This document shows positions 36,381 through 45,958 of a stretch of DNA of 64,000 nucleotides, in pieces. The notes under the pieces were generated by a model, which saw only the letters and a program-made list of their open reading frames with translations, was not told where the DNA came from and searched no databases. The number at the start of each line of letters is the position of its first letter. Position 1 is the first letter of the stretch. The DNA is from an uncultured SAR116 cluster alpha proteobacterium (GTDB lineage: Bacteria > Pseudomonadota > Alphaproteobacteria > Puniceispirillales > Marisalimonadaceae), in contig CACBVW010000001.1 of assembly GCA_902542765.1 (NCBI GenBank), positions 1 to 64,000 of the forward strand. Direction: 5' to 3'. The translations under genes and the position numbers were made by a program.

Positions 36381-37568
36381 TCAAGTTAAAAGTTTTTTAA
36401 TATTTTTTGCTGCTTGTCTTATTCTTTGTTCGTTCTCTACTAAACCAACTCTTACAAAACCTTCTCCAAATTCACCAAAAGCGACACCTGGAGAAACTGC
36501 AACATCTGCTTTTAGCATTAATTCTTTTGCAAATTCTAAAGATCCTTTATCTTTATATTTATCTGGTAATGGAGCCCAAGCAAACATACTTGCTTTTGGA
36601 CTTGGGATATTCCATCCAGCCCTAGCCATAGAGTTTATTAAAACGTCTCTTCTTTTTTGATAAGTGCTTCTTATCTCTTGAACACAATCTTGAGGGCCAT
36701 TCAATGCAGTGGCAGCGGCAACTTGAACAGGGGTGAAAGCTCCATAATCTAAATACGACTTAATTTTAGTAAGTGCGTTTATTAGTCTTATATTGCCAAC
36801 AGCAAAACCAATTCGCCATCCTGCCATAGCATAAGTCTTTGACATTGATGTAAATTCTACTGCCACTTCCTTCGCTTTTGGTATTTGAAGGATTGAAGGA
36901 GGTGGGGAGTTATCATAATATATTTCTGCATATGCAAGATCAGACAATATATAGACATTGTATTTAAGAGCAATCTTTACCACTTCTTCATAAAATTCTA
37001 AAGACACAACTTGTGCAGTTGGATTGGAGGGAAAAGACACAATAACAGCTACTGGTGCAGGTACACTCTCAATAATAGATCTTTCTAGTCGTTCTAAATA
37101 TAAATCAGGGTTAAAAATTCCATCATCCATAGCTGGCAAGTGACGTAACGAAGCACCTGCAATTATAAACCCATAAGGATGAATAGGATATGAAGGGTTC
37201 GGAGATAATATTATATCACCAGGTGAAGTTATAGCTTGAGCCAGATTAGCTAAACCTTCTTTCGAGCCCAAAGTAACTATTACTTCATTTTCAGGATCTA
37301 AATTAACGTCAAATCGCCTTTTATAGTAAGCAGCCTGTGCTTTTCTAAGCCCGTTGATACCCTTACTTGTAGAATATCTTCCTGTGCCGGGTTTCTCTAC
37401 AGTTTCTTTTAATTTTTGCCTGATATGCTTTGGAGTTGGCATATCTGGATTTCCCATTCCAAAATCAATTATGTCTTTACCTTTTGATCTTAGTTTAGCT
37501 TTAAGATTATTTACTTCAGCAAAAACATAAGGTGGTAATCTTTTAATTCTATCAAATTCGTTTCGCAT
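36381..37568 (-). CDS. Class I/II aminotransferase, AlaC-like alanine transaminase
   Basis: This 395-residue PLP enzyme has GKDIIDFGMGNPDMPTP near the start, SFPSNPTAQ in the middle and SMSKTYAMAGWRIGFAVG with the PLP lysine. The opening FDRIKRLPPYVFAEVNNLK is characteristic of AlaC-type alanine or valine transaminases of proteobacteria. It could also serve as an LL-diaminopimelate or aspartate-type enzyme. It is divergent from the small hypothetical gene at 37681 across 112 bases. Converging with wzz, it has no obvious operon partner. Confidence 0.8.
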   Translation of the reverse strand: MRNEFDRIKRLPPYVFAEVNNLKAKLRSKGKDIIDFGMGNPDMPTPKHIRQKLKETVEKPGTGRYSTSKGINGLRKAQAAYYKRRFDVNLDPENEVIVTLGSKEGLANLAQAITSPGDIILSPNPSYPIHPYGFIIAGASLRHLPAMDDGIFNPDLYLERLERSIIESVPAPVAVIVSFPSNPTAQVVSLEFYEEVVKIALKYNVYILSDLAYAEIYYDNSPPPSILQIPKAKEVAVEFTSMSKTYAMAGWRIGFAVGNIRLINALTKIKSYLDYGAFTPVQVAAATALNGPQDCVQEIRSTYQKRRDVLINSMARAGWNIPSPKASMFAWAPLPDKYKDKGSLEFAKELMLKADVAVSPGVAFGEFGEGFVRVGLVENEQRIRQAAKNIKKLLT

Positions 37569-37629
37569 AAATTTTTTTCAATAAGTCCTCAAAATACTAT
37601 CTAAAAATTAATTACTTTGGCTATAAATT

Positions 37630-37638
37630 TGGTATAAT
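37630..37638 (+). promoter_or_regulatory. Extended -10 promoter of the small membrane protein gene
   Basis: A perfect extended -10 element, TGGTATAAT, lies 42 bases before the ATG at 37681. No -35 box fits at normal spacing, which is consistent with extended -10 promoters. It would drive the small hypothetical gene and perhaps the amidase behind it. Confidence 0.4.
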
Positions 37639-37680
37639 TAATTATATGTTAAGATGTAATATGTTTGTTTTAAGGTATCA

Positions 37681-38079
37681 ATGCGTTTTTTAACTAAAAT
37701 TATTTTTTTTCTCTCAGGAATAAGTGTTATTGGGCTAATGCTATGGTTTGGTATGCCTAATATTCAACAAGCTTTTAAACCTGTGGAAGTGATTTCTGTT
37801 ACAATTACTTTAAATAATAAATGCTCGGTTGATGATGATAGTTTTGCAGTTGCAGTTCCAGGAACAGATATCATTTTCCCATTTAAAAAAGGGATAGCAA
37901 GGTATAGATTAAAATCAGATAGAAAAGTACAACTCATATCTAACCCAAAATATAAATCTGTACGCTACGTTGGCATCCACGTTCCTGTAGAAAAGAAAAT
38001 GATTTTAGAAGCTGATTGTTCAACCTCACCAAGATTAAAAGGAATTTTTGGCTCTATGAAAAATCAATTTAAGAATTAA
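37681..38079 (+). CDS. Hypothetical small protein with one N-terminal membrane anchor
   Basis: The 132 residues start with a basic residue and a hydrophobic helix (about 5-26, IIFFLSGISVIGLMLWFG), which may be a signal anchor. The rest is a small soluble domain of about 100 residues, with two cysteines (in NNKCSV and EADCST) that could pair if the domain is periplasmic. Many beta-strand-like stretches are present. I do not know the family. It is only 11 bases from the amidase start, so probably co-transcribed, with an extended -10 promoter before it. Confidence 0.6.
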   Translation: MRFLTKIIFFLSGISVIGLMLWFGMPNIQQAFKPVEVISVTITLNNKCSVDDDSFAVAVPGTDIIFPFKKGIARYRLKSDRKVQLISNPKYKSVRYVGIHVPVEKKMILEADCSTSPRLKGIFGSMKNQFKN

Positions 38080-38090
38080 AGGTGATTTCA

Positions 38091-39509
38091 ATGAAAAATT
38101 CAAACAAAAATTTACCAAGTGATCCTCTCACTGGCATATCAATAAATGAATTAGGGAAGAAGTTTAGAGATGGTTTGGTTAGCTGTAAAGAAATTACATC
38201 AATATACTATGAAAGAATAAGAATTTTAAATCCACACCTTCACGCATATATATATACAGACGAAAATCAAGGGCTCACTTGGGCAGATGGAATAGACAAA
38301 CTTTTTTCTTGTGGTGTTGATTTAGGCCCCCTAATGGGTATACCTGTTGCAATTAAAGATATTTGCTCTGTAAATGAAATGCCAACGAGTAATGGTTCAC
38401 AAATAAACAGTGAAGATATAACGGGACCAGAAGGCAGTCTGGTTAAAAGATTAAAATCCCTTGGTTGTGTAATCTTAGGTAAAACACACACTGTTGAGTT
38501 TGCCTTAGGCGCTACAGGGCTAAATAAATACAGAGGTACTCCTAAAAACCCATGGGACGAAAAAATACATAGAATGCCAGGAGGTTCAAGTAGTGGTTCT
38601 GCTGTAGCTGTTGCTTCCGGTCTCGCTACATTCGCGATTGGGACAGATACTGGTGGCTCAGTAAGAATTCCTGCTTCGCTCAATGGAATAGTAGGGTTAA
38701 AAACAACAAAAAACAGGTGGCCAACCGATGGTATTTTTCCATTATCTCCAACTTTAGACACACCTGGAACAATAGCAAGAAATGTCAAAGACACAAAATT
38801 AATTTTTGATACTTATAACGGTTCTACTATGAACCAAAAACCCATAAAACTTGATAATATGATTTTTGGAAAACTGAAAGAACCATTTACATCAAATTTA
38901 GATCCAGAAGTTGAAGAAGCTTATGAGATTATTTGTAATAAATTAGAAAAATTGGGTGCAAATATAGAAGAAGTCATAATTCCAGAGGCTAACGAAAAAG
39001 CAACTTTGTTTCCTGCAATTGTTGGATCAGAAATTATTAGTGCTTTTGGAATAGATAGGTTTAATAAAAATGTTGAAAAAATGGATCCAGTAACTGGAAA
39101 CAGGGCCAAGTTAGGTCTTAAAGTATCATCATTTGAATACATTAAGGCAAAAATTAGAGTCTCGGAATTAGAAAATATTATTGGAAAATATTTTACTAAA
39201 TATGATGCTCTTATCTCACCTACAACTGTAATGCAGGCCCTTGAAGTTGACAAATCAACAATAGGTGGAGAACTCCACGAAAGAAGCCTTCTTGCATCGG
39301 CGAACACACAACCTGTAAATATTTTTGGATTATGTGGAATTTCTTTTCCCATTCATAATTTATTGAATAATAAAAATAGCAAAACATTACCGATTGGTTT
39401 ACAAATAATATGTGGTAAAAACGAAGATGAGAAAGCAGTTGAAATTGCTCTGGCTCTAGAAAATTATCTGGGAGAGCCTCAACTTCCTGACGTCAGCAAG
39501 TTTTTATAA
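38091..39509 (+). CDS. Amidase signature family (GatA-like) hydrolase
   Basis: The protein of about 472 residues has the amidase signature. KDICSVNEMPTSNGS includes the catalytic Lys, and GGSSSGSAVAVASGLATFAIGTDTGGSVRIP the Ser-cis-Ser-Ser arrangement. The start is the ATG at 38091, preceded by AAAGG at 38078-38082, eight bases away; a GTG three codons earlier sits on that site. GatB and GatC are not beside it, so this is probably a stand-alone amidase acting on a small amide (for example a nitrogen-source or allophanate-type substrate) rather than the tRNA amidotransferase subunit. The substrate is unknown. Confidence 0.82.
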   Translation: MKNSNKNLPSDPLTGISINELGKKFRDGLVSCKEITSIYYERIRILNPHLHAYIYTDENQGLTWADGIDKLFSCGVDLGPLMGIPVAIKDICSVNEMPTSNGSQINSEDITGPEGSLVKRLKSLGCVILGKTHTVEFALGATGLNKYRGTPKNPWDEKIHRMPGGSSSGSAVAVASGLATFAIGTDTGGSVRIPASLNGIVGLKTTKNRWPTDGIFPLSPTLDTPGTIARNVKDTKLIFDTYNGSTMNQKPIKLDNMIFGKLKEPFTSNLDPEVEEAYEIICNKLEKLGANIEEVIIPEANEKATLFPAIVGSEIISAFGIDRFNKNVEKMDPVTGNRAKLGLKVSSFEYIKAKIRVSELENIIGKYFTKYDALISPTTVMQALEVDKSTIGGELHERSLLASANTQPVNIFGLCGISFPIHNLLNNKNSKTLPIGLQIICGKNEDEKAVEIALALENYLGEPQLPDVSKFL

Positions 39510-39631
39510 TATTAGATTTATAAAGACTAACTCAAATATAAAAAAATAACTTTTTTATCTTGAAATTTATAATTTAAAAAATTAATTAATATTCAAGTAT
39601 TAATAAGGTATCGTCTTAAAAGGTAAATATT

Positions 39632-40588
39632 TTGTCTGATAAACTTATAAACGCAACTAACTTAAAAAAATCTTTTGATCAATTTATTGCAGTAGATAAT
39701 ATTGATTTGTCAGTCTCAAGAGGTGAGGTGGTTGGCTTTCTTGGTCCAAATGGTGCAGGAAAATCTACAACAATGAAGATGCTAACTGGTTTTTTAGAAC
39801 CAGATAATGGTGAGATTTTTATTAACAATATTAATCTTAAATCTGACCCATTAAAAGCAAAAGAATACATAGGGTACTTACCTGAAGGTGCTCCATCATA
39901 TTCAGATATGATAGTTGCAGACTTTTTGTCATTTATTGGAAAAATCAGAGGATTAAATCATAATTCATTAAGCAATCGCTTGGAGGAAATGGCTAGTCAA
40001 ATTAACTTAAAAGAAATGTGGAATAGACCTATAGAAACACTTTCAAAGGGTTTTAAAAGGAGGGTTGGTATTGCTCAAGCTTTAATACATGACCCTGATA
40101 TATTAATATTGGATGAACCAACTGATGGCTTAGATCCTAATCAAAAACACGAGATGAGAAATCTTATAAAAAGAATATCTACTAACAAAGCTATTGTTAT
40201 TTCAACACATATTTTAGAAGAGGTTGAGGCAGTGTGTTCACGTGCTGTTATTATTGCAGATGGAAAGTTGCTTGCTAATGATACTCCTAAAAATTTAGAA
40301 AATAAATTTTTAAACAAAAATACTTTATCTATTAAAGTATCCAATAAAATTAATAATGTTGTCTCTAAAGATATAAAATCATTAATAAAATATGATGACG
40401 TCAAAATTCAAAAAACAGAGATGTCAGGTCATACAATTTTAGTAAGTGACAACAAGAAAGTTCCAAATCTCAATACAGTTTTAAAACAAATAAATAAACT
40501 CAAGCTTGATGTAATTGAGGCAAACTTTCAAAAGGTAAATCTTGAAGAAATCTTCAGAAAAATAACCTCAGATAATAATTCAAAATAA
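39632..40588 (+). CDS. ABC transporter ATPase of the GldA type
   Basis: The 318 residues have Walker A GPNGAGKST, the signature LSKGFKRRVGIAQAL, Walker B ILILDEPTDGLDP and H-loop VISTHILEEV. The C-terminal ~90 residues form an extra domain typical of the GldA/NatA/CcmA-like branch. It starts with TTG at 39632, nine bases after an AAAAGG site. It is the first gene of an operon with the permease (13 bases later), the GldG-like protein and a DUF4340 protein. Together they form a conserved proteobacterial exporter-type system of unknown cargo. Confidence 0.85.
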   Translation: MSDKLINATNLKKSFDQFIAVDNIDLSVSRGEVVGFLGPNGAGKSTTMKMLTGFLEPDNGEIFINNINLKSDPLKAKEYIGYLPEGAPSYSDMIVADFLSFIGKIRGLNHNSLSNRLEEMASQINLKEMWNRPIETLSKGFKRRVGIAQALIHDPDILILDEPTDGLDPNQKHEMRNLIKRISTNKAIVISTHILEEVEAVCSRAVIIADGKLLANDTPKNLENKFLNKNTLSIKVSNKINNVVSKDIKSLIKYDDVKIQKTEMSGHTILVSDNKKVPNLNTVLKQINKLKLDVIEANFQKVNLEEIFRKITSDNNSK

Positions 40589-40601
40589 TTGGTAAAAACT
40601 T

Positions 40602-41348
40602 ATGAATGATTACTTAAACAAAACATATATCATCTTAGACAGAGAATTAAAGGGTTATTTTAGAACTCCGTTAGCATCAATTTTTTTGCTTGTCTTTTTA
40701 GCCCTTTCTTCAGGTATGACTTTCTTTTTAGGAAGGTTTTTTGAGAGAGATCAGGCTGATTTAACAGCTTTTTTTTCATGGCATCCTTGGCTATTCCTTG
40801 TATTAATGCCAGCTATCGGTATGAGGTTATGGGCTGAAGAGAGAAGATCAGGTACGATTGAGTTATTAATAACTTTACCTGTTACTAATACCCAGTTAGT
40901 CGTTGGTAAATTTTTAGCAAGCTGGATTTTTACTCTGATTGCCCTTTTTCTAACAATGCCTATTTGGATTACAGTTAATTATTTGGGTGAACCAGATAAT
41001 AATGTTATTTTAATATCCTATGTTGGTAGCTGGTTAATGGCTGGGGCTTTTTTAGCTCTTACTTCTTGCCTGTCGGCACTAACCAAAAATCAAGTCATAG
41101 CATTTATAATATCATCCATTAGTGGTTTTGTGCTTATAATGGCTGGCTTTAATTTAGTTTTATCAGCTGTAAGGTCATGGTCACCAAATTGGATTACAGA
41201 AACAATTAGCTCAATGTCATTTCTGTCACATTTTAGTAGGATACAAATGGGTGTTTTTGATTTGAGTACTCTAGTCTTCTTTATTTCAATGATAATTTTA
41301 TGTCTTTGGATAAACGTACAACTCGTCCAAGTTAAAAAAGCAGATTGA
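40602..41348 (+). CDS. ABC transporter permease, GldF/ABC-2 type
   Basis: The 248 residues contain about six helices in the ABC-2 layout. RELKGYFRTPLASIFL is the opening, followed by a periplasmic WHPWLFLVLMPAIGMRLWAEERRSGTIELLITLP motif whose EERRSGTIELL part is very typical of GldF-like permeases. It pairs with the upstream ATPase and is followed by the GldG-like gene after seven bases. The cargo is not known in any proteobacterial homologue that I recall. Confidence 0.83.
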   Translation: MNDYLNKTYIILDRELKGYFRTPLASIFLLVFLALSSGMTFFLGRFFERDQADLTAFFSWHPWLFLVLMPAIGMRLWAEERRSGTIELLITLPVTNTQLVVGKFLASWIFTLIALFLTMPIWITVNYLGEPDNNVILISYVGSWLMAGAFLALTSCLSALTKNQVIAFIISSISGFVLIMAGFNLVLSAVRSWSPNWITETISSMSFLSHFSRIQMGVFDLSTLVFFISMIILCLWINVQLVQVKKAD

Positions 41349-41355
41349 GGTTAAA

Positions 41356-43164
41356 ATGGACTTTTTAAATAAGATAAGACCTAAAAATTTTGTTAAATTA
41401 TCAATATTATTTTCTGTAATTATATTTCTTTGTGTAAATATAATTACGAACAATGTCTTTAATTCATCAAGGATAGACTTCACAGAAAAAAAACTTTACT
41501 CCTTATCTAATAGCACCACTGATCTCCTTAAAAATTTGAGTGAACCAATACATGTGAGGCTTTTTGTATCAGGAAATTTGGTTAAAGAAGTACCTCAGCT
41601 TTCCACATATGCAAACAGAGTTGAGACTATACTAAAAGCTTACAGCGATATATCTAATGGAAAAATAACATTAGAAGTGATTGATCCAAAACCTTTCTCA
41701 GATGAAGAAGATAGAGCTGTTGGAATGGGTATAAACTCATTTTCTGCAACAGAAATGTCAGATGCATTATATTTTGGACTAGCAGCTACAAATTCAACTA
41801 CAGGGCAAAAAAATATACCTATTTTTTCTCCAGAAAGAGAAACTTTCCTTGAATATGATCTTTCAAGTTTAATCTCAGAATTAAGCCAGATTCGAAAACC
41901 AGTAATAAGTATTCTTGATAACCTTGGACTAATGGCAGACAGTAGAATTGGAAAACCAGAACAACAAATTTTAAAACAAATGAATGAAATGTTTAAAGTT
42001 GAAATGGTTAGTGAAAGCGACAATAAGCTTAATGAAAACACAAAAGTTCTTATGATTATTCATCCAAAGTTTTTATCGGATGAGACTTTATATATGATAG
42101 ATCAGTGGGTTCTTAAGGGAGGATCAACCTTAATATTTTTAGACCCTTATGCTGAAACAGAGATTAGCAGACAACCGGGCATGCCACCAATGAACCCAAG
42201 ATCAAATCTAAAAAAATTATTAGATACATGGGGAATTAAATTTGATAATAAAAAAACTGTTTTAGACTCAGAATTTGGTTTCAGGATCACTAGGAACATT
42301 GATGGTCGTGATATACAAGTTACCAACTACCCTTGGTTAAATATTAGGGGAGATGGCTTGAATAAAAACGAAGGTTCATTATCAAATTTAAGCACAATTG
42401 TTATGACTACCGCTGGCTCACTAGAAAAAGCCAACCAAGACACAGTTTTTGAACCAATTATTACCACTAGTAGAAAATCTGGTTTAGGTGATGCACAAAA
42501 AGCAGGAGATCCTAAAAATGACCCAAGAGATTTTTTATCAAGCATAAAGTCTGATAACGATAATTTAATTTTAGCAGGATGGATAAAAACAAATCTCAAA
42601 TCATCATTTAGTAAAAAAGATGGACAACTTTTAAAATCCCAAAATAAATCAAACATCCTTTTAGTTTCTGACGCTGATATGTTGATGGATCGAAATTGGT
42701 TAACGCAACGAGGCGCTTTTGCTAACAATGGAGACTTTGTTTTAAATGTAGTTGAACAAATGGTTGGTGGTAATGCCTTATCTGATCTTAGAGGTAAGAG
42801 CACATCATGGCGTCCATTTGATAAAATAATTGAATTAGAAAAAATTGCTGAAGAAAAATTTCTTTTAGAAGAACAAAGACTAGCTAAACAATTAAAAGAA
42901 ATGGAAAATAAAATTAGAGATTTAACGCAAAATAATGACAACAAATCAGATGTCTTATCTCCTGAAACTATTGAGGCGATTGATGGTTTTAAAACTGAAA
43001 TGATGTCAACAAGATCACAGTTAAGGATTGTAAAATTTGACCTTAGAAGAGATGTTGAAAATTTAAAACGATGGGTAATTGCTTTAAACGTAGCAATAAT
43101 TCCCATAATTTTTGCTGGTCTAGCATTAATTATATCTCTAAGAAGAAAAAAATTATTCTACTAA
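41356..43164 (+). CDS. GldG-like ABC-system protein (Gldg/ABC-2 accessory family)
   Basis: The 602-residue protein has an N-terminal helix (about 12-31), a periplasmic region and a C-terminal helix (about 575-595, WVIALNVAIIPIIFAGLALIISL). The ectodomain carries FTEKKLYSLSNST near the start, PIHVRLFVSG, and PVISILDNLGL and TLIFLDPYAE segments typical of the Gldg family (DUF4350-like fold). A coiled-coil-like stretch lies near residues 495-570. It is a likely periplasmic partner of the ABC pair. Only 19 bases separate it from the DUF4340 gene. Function unknown. Confidence 0.8.
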   Translation: MDFLNKIRPKNFVKLSILFSVIIFLCVNIITNNVFNSSRIDFTEKKLYSLSNSTTDLLKNLSEPIHVRLFVSGNLVKEVPQLSTYANRVETILKAYSDISNGKITLEVIDPKPFSDEEDRAVGMGINSFSATEMSDALYFGLAATNSTTGQKNIPIFSPERETFLEYDLSSLISELSQIRKPVISILDNLGLMADSRIGKPEQQILKQMNEMFKVEMVSESDNKLNENTKVLMIIHPKFLSDETLYMIDQWVLKGGSTLIFLDPYAETEISRQPGMPPMNPRSNLKKLLDTWGIKFDNKKTVLDSEFGFRITRNIDGRDIQVTNYPWLNIRGDGLNKNEGSLSNLSTIVMTTAGSLEKANQDTVFEPIITTSRKSGLGDAQKAGDPKNDPRDFLSSIKSDNDNLILAGWIKTNLKSSFSKKDGQLLKSQNKSNILLVSDADMLMDRNWLTQRGAFANNGDFVLNVVEQMVGGNALSDLRGKSTSWRPFDKIIELEKIAEEKFLLEEQRLAKQLKEMENKIRDLTQNNDNKSDVLSPETIEAIDGFKTEMMSTRSQLRIVKFDLRRDVENLKRWVIALNVAIIPIIFAGLALIISLRRKKLFY

Positions 43165-43183
43165 AATAAATTTTGGATAAAAA

Positions 43184-44215
43184 ATGACTAAAAAAATATT
43201 TTTAAACATTTCTATAATAACTGCAGCACTTGTTGTTCTAGCAATTATTTCAATAAACCTTAATACAAGTAATTATGGTTTTGAAAATAGAGGTAAGTTA
43301 TTCTTAGATAACTTCACAAAAAACATTAATGAAATTAAAACAATATCAATTAGGTCTTTTGAAAATAATATTAATTTAGTTAAACAAAAAAATAGTTATA
43401 TATCTGAGTCAAGCTACCCACTTAAAAAAGGATTGTGGGAAAATTTGATTACAAGTTTATCTTTGTTAAGAATTGAAGAGTTGAAAACAAGTGATCCATC
43501 TAGGCACTCACAACTAAATCTGCTTCTTCCTGAACAAAATAAAAGTAAAGATGAGGACGAAGGTTATGGAACAAAAATCACATTAAAAAAGGAAGACGGA
43601 ACTATTTATTCTTCAATACTTTTTGGAATGGTAGATAGAAGTGTTGGTGGAATAAGTGGAGGTCAGTTTGCTAGATTTCCAAATGAAGATCAGACATACC
43701 TTCTTAAAGGTGCGATTAGGATGCCTACAACAAAATCTGATTGGTTTGAAAGTTTGCTCTTATCTATTAAAAAAGACGATGTTCAGAAGATTAACTTAAG
43801 TAATAAAAATGGGATAATTGAAATTCAATCCAAAGACGATAAATTGAATCTGACGATGCCGAAATCTGTAAATTTTAAAATTGACGATACACAACTAAGT
43901 GATGCAAGAGACGTAATTAATAGCTTTTATTTTTATGATGTTAAAAAATCCACACAAAAATATTCAAAAAATTTGCCTACGTTGTCGTATGAAGTTAAAG
44001 ACGGATTAATCTTGACAATTTCCTCTATTAACCCTGGCGATGGTGGAGAAAGTTGGGTAATTATTAATGCAAGGTCCGATGACAAGAAATCAGAAAAAAT
44101 AGCTCAAGAAATTACTAAAAAAACCAAAGGCTATGAGTTTTTAGCCAACATAATTACCAGCGATATTTTAAGATGGAACCTTAAAGATCTTGCGGCAAAA
44201 GATAAAAAATCTTAA
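43184..44215 (+). CDS. DUF4340 domain protein
   Basis: A 343-residue protein with one N-terminal helix (about 4-26, IFLNISIITAALVVLAIISI) and a mostly beta/alpha periplasmic-type domain. PTTKSDWFESLLLSIKKDDVQKI and ILTISSINPGDGGESW segments fit the DUF4340 family, which regularly follows GldG-like genes in proteobacteria. Its conserved position as the fourth gene supports a role in the same envelope system. The 3' end overlaps the convergent acyl-CoA dehydrogenase gene by four bases. No biochemical role is known to me. Confidence 0.72.
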   Translation: MTKKIFLNISIITAALVVLAIISINLNTSNYGFENRGKLFLDNFTKNINEIKTISIRSFENNINLVKQKNSYISESSYPLKKGLWENLITSLSLLRIEELKTSDPSRHSQLNLLLPEQNKSKDEDEGYGTKITLKKEDGTIYSSILFGMVDRSVGGISGGQFARFPNEDQTYLLKGAIRMPTTKSDWFESLLLSIKKDDVQKINLSNKNGIIEIQSKDDKLNLTMPKSVNFKIDDTQLSDARDVINSFYFYDVKKSTQKYSKNLPTLSYEVKDGLILTISSINPGDGGESWVIINARSDDKKSEKIAQEITKKTKGYEFLANIITSDILRWNLKDLAAKDKKS

Positions 44216-45399
44216 TAAGACCTCGGCATACCTAAAACATGCTCAGCTAAATAAGATAAAATTAAATTGGTTGATATTGGAGCCACCTGATACAATCTAG
44301 CCTCTCTAAACTTTCTCTCTACGTCATATTCCTCTGCAAACCCAAATCCCCCATGAGTTTGAACGCATGCTTCCGCTGCCGCCCATGACGCATCCGCTGC
44401 AAGCAATTTGGCTGTATTAGCCTCTTCTCCTATAGGCTTCCCGGCTTCATAAAGCCTTGCTGCGTGGTATACCATTAATTCAGCTGCTTTCATTTGCGCA
44501 TATGCCCTTGCTATTGGGAATTGAATACCTTGATTCTGACCAATTGCTCTTCCGAAAATATTTCTATCGTTAGCATAATTTGTGGATTTTTTAGTAAACC
44601 ATTTAGCATCCCCAATACACTCTGCAGCTATGAGGATTCTCTCTGCATTCATACCAGATAAAATATATCTAAAACCTTTATTTTCTTCGCCAACAAGACT
44701 CGTGGCTGGTATTCTTAAATTATCAAAAAATACTTCAGTTGTAGAATGGTTCATCATTGTTCGTATTGGTCTAATTGTAAGCCCATTACCTTTTGCTTTT
44801 CTCATATCTAAGAGAAAAACAGAAAGACCTTCCGTTTTCTTTTTAACTTCATTTAAGGGTGTTGTCCTTGCTAAGAGTAACATTAAGTCTGAATGTTCTG
44901 CTCTGCTTGTCCAAATTTTTTGACCGTTAATTACATAGTCATCACCATCACGAACTGCTACTGTACGCAAACTTGTTGTATCTGTGCCACTTGTTGGTTC
45001 TGTTACACCAAACGCTTGTAATCTTAGAGATCCATCAGCTATTTTTGGTAAATATTCTTGTTTTTGTTCAGGAGAACCATGTCTAAGAACGGTTCCCATA
45101 GTATACATTTGCGCATGACATGCTGCGGCATTGCATCCTTGATGATGAATTTCTTCTAAAATAACCGAAGCAGCTACCATTCCTAAACCAACACCTCCAT
45201 ATTCTTCTGGTATCAGGGCTCCTAAAAAACCAGCATCAGTTAGTGCTTTGACAAATTCTGTTGGATAAGCTTGTTCTCTATCGAGTTTTCGCCAATATTC
45301 TCCTTGAAAATCTCCACATAGTTTAGCTACAGAGTCTCTGACCTCTGTTATCATTTCATCAGAAACAGAATTTTCTACTTGAATGGTGCTGTCTGGCAT
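44212..45399 (-). CDS. Acyl-CoA dehydrogenase
   Basis: This FAD enzyme has AFGVTEPTSGTDTTSLRT (the substrate and FAD segment), GDDYVINGQKIWTSRAEHSDLM and a final helical part ending GGFGFAEEYDVERKFREARLYQVAPISTN, where the mobile catalytic region lies. The start is the ATG at 45397-45399, preceded by a GAGGA site five bases away; the frame extends further upstream but the ribosome site favours this codon. It oxidises an acyl-CoA at alpha-beta. I cannot tell its chain length or branched substrate. It is transcribed alone, with 134 bases before the VOC gene. Confidence 0.85.
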   Translation of the reverse strand: MPDSTIQVENSVSDEMITEVRDSVAKLCGDFQGEYWRKLDREQAYPTEFVKALTDAGFLGALIPEEYGGVGLGMVAASVILEEIHHQGCNAAACHAQMYTMGTVLRHGSPEQKQEYLPKIADGSLRLQAFGVTEPTSGTDTTSLRTVAVRDGDDYVINGQKIWTSRAEHSDLMLLLARTTPLNEVKKKTEGLSVFLLDMRKAKGNGLTIRPIRTMMNHSTTEVFFDNLRIPATSLVGEENKGFRYILSGMNAERILIAAECIGDAKWFTKKSTNYANDRNIFGRAIGQNQGIQFPIARAYAQMKAAELMVYHAARLYEAGKPIGEEANTAKLLAADASWAAAEACVQTHGGFGFAEEYDVERKFREARLYQVAPISTNLILSYLAEHVLGMPRSY

Positions 45400-45533
45400 A
45401 TTGATCCTCATAAGCAAATGGATTTGAATTATATATATATAAATTTATTTATATATTACTAGCTTATTTCTAGTAATTAATATTAATTTAAATAACAAAA
45501 AAATGATAATCAATAAATACTTTGGAGATTAAA

Positions 45534-45950
45534 ATGAAGTTAGAATTCCACCACATTAACTTTGTATCTAAAGATGTAGACAAAATGAATGATTTTTATA
45601 AAAACATTTTATGTATGGATAGCATTCCTATTGAAAACTTTCCTAGAACAGAAGAAACAGCTGATAGTGGATATAGTGGAAAAATAAATTTTGTTACTGA
45701 AGGTAAAATAGAGATGCATTTAGCTGAGAGAGACTTAAATGTTGCTTTTAAAAACAATCAAACAATTAATCCTGTTGATCAAGGACATATAGCATTTAGA
45801 ACTAATGATATTAAGTCATTTCTAAAAAAATTAAGGGATAATAATATACCATTTTCAGACTACGGAACTACTTTTGCTAGAGAATGGCACCAAGTTTTCT
45901 TTCAAGATCCAGAGGGTAATGTCATTGAAGTCCATCAAAAAATTTCCTAA
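45534..45950 (+). CDS. VOC (glyoxalase/bleomycin-resistance) family protein
   Basis: About 138 residues from an ATG at 45534, which has GGAG eight bases before it. A frame start at 45522 (TTG) would include this ribosome site and is rejected. The metal-binding pattern is EFHHINF near the start, GHIAFRTNDI in the second half and FFQDPEGNVIEVHQ at the end, as in vicinal-oxygen-chelate enzymes such as glyoxalase I, dioxygenases and FosA-like proteins. The substrate is unknown. It is eight bases from the MFS gene, so both are probably co-transcribed. Confidence 0.78.
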   Translation: MKLEFHHINFVSKDVDKMNDFYKNILCMDSIPIENFPRTEETADSGYSGKINFVTEGKIEMHLAERDLNVAFKNNQTINPVDQGHIAFRTNDIKSFLKKLRDNNIPFSDYGTTFAREWHQVFFQDPEGNVIEVHQKIS

Positions 45951-45958
45951 CAACTTAA

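Noticed and set aside
42327-43106. 259-codon minus-strand open frame inside the GldG-like gene
   Set aside because: The plus-strand gene has clear family features and operon context. The antisense translation is Ser/Leu/Phe-rich with no recognisable domain.
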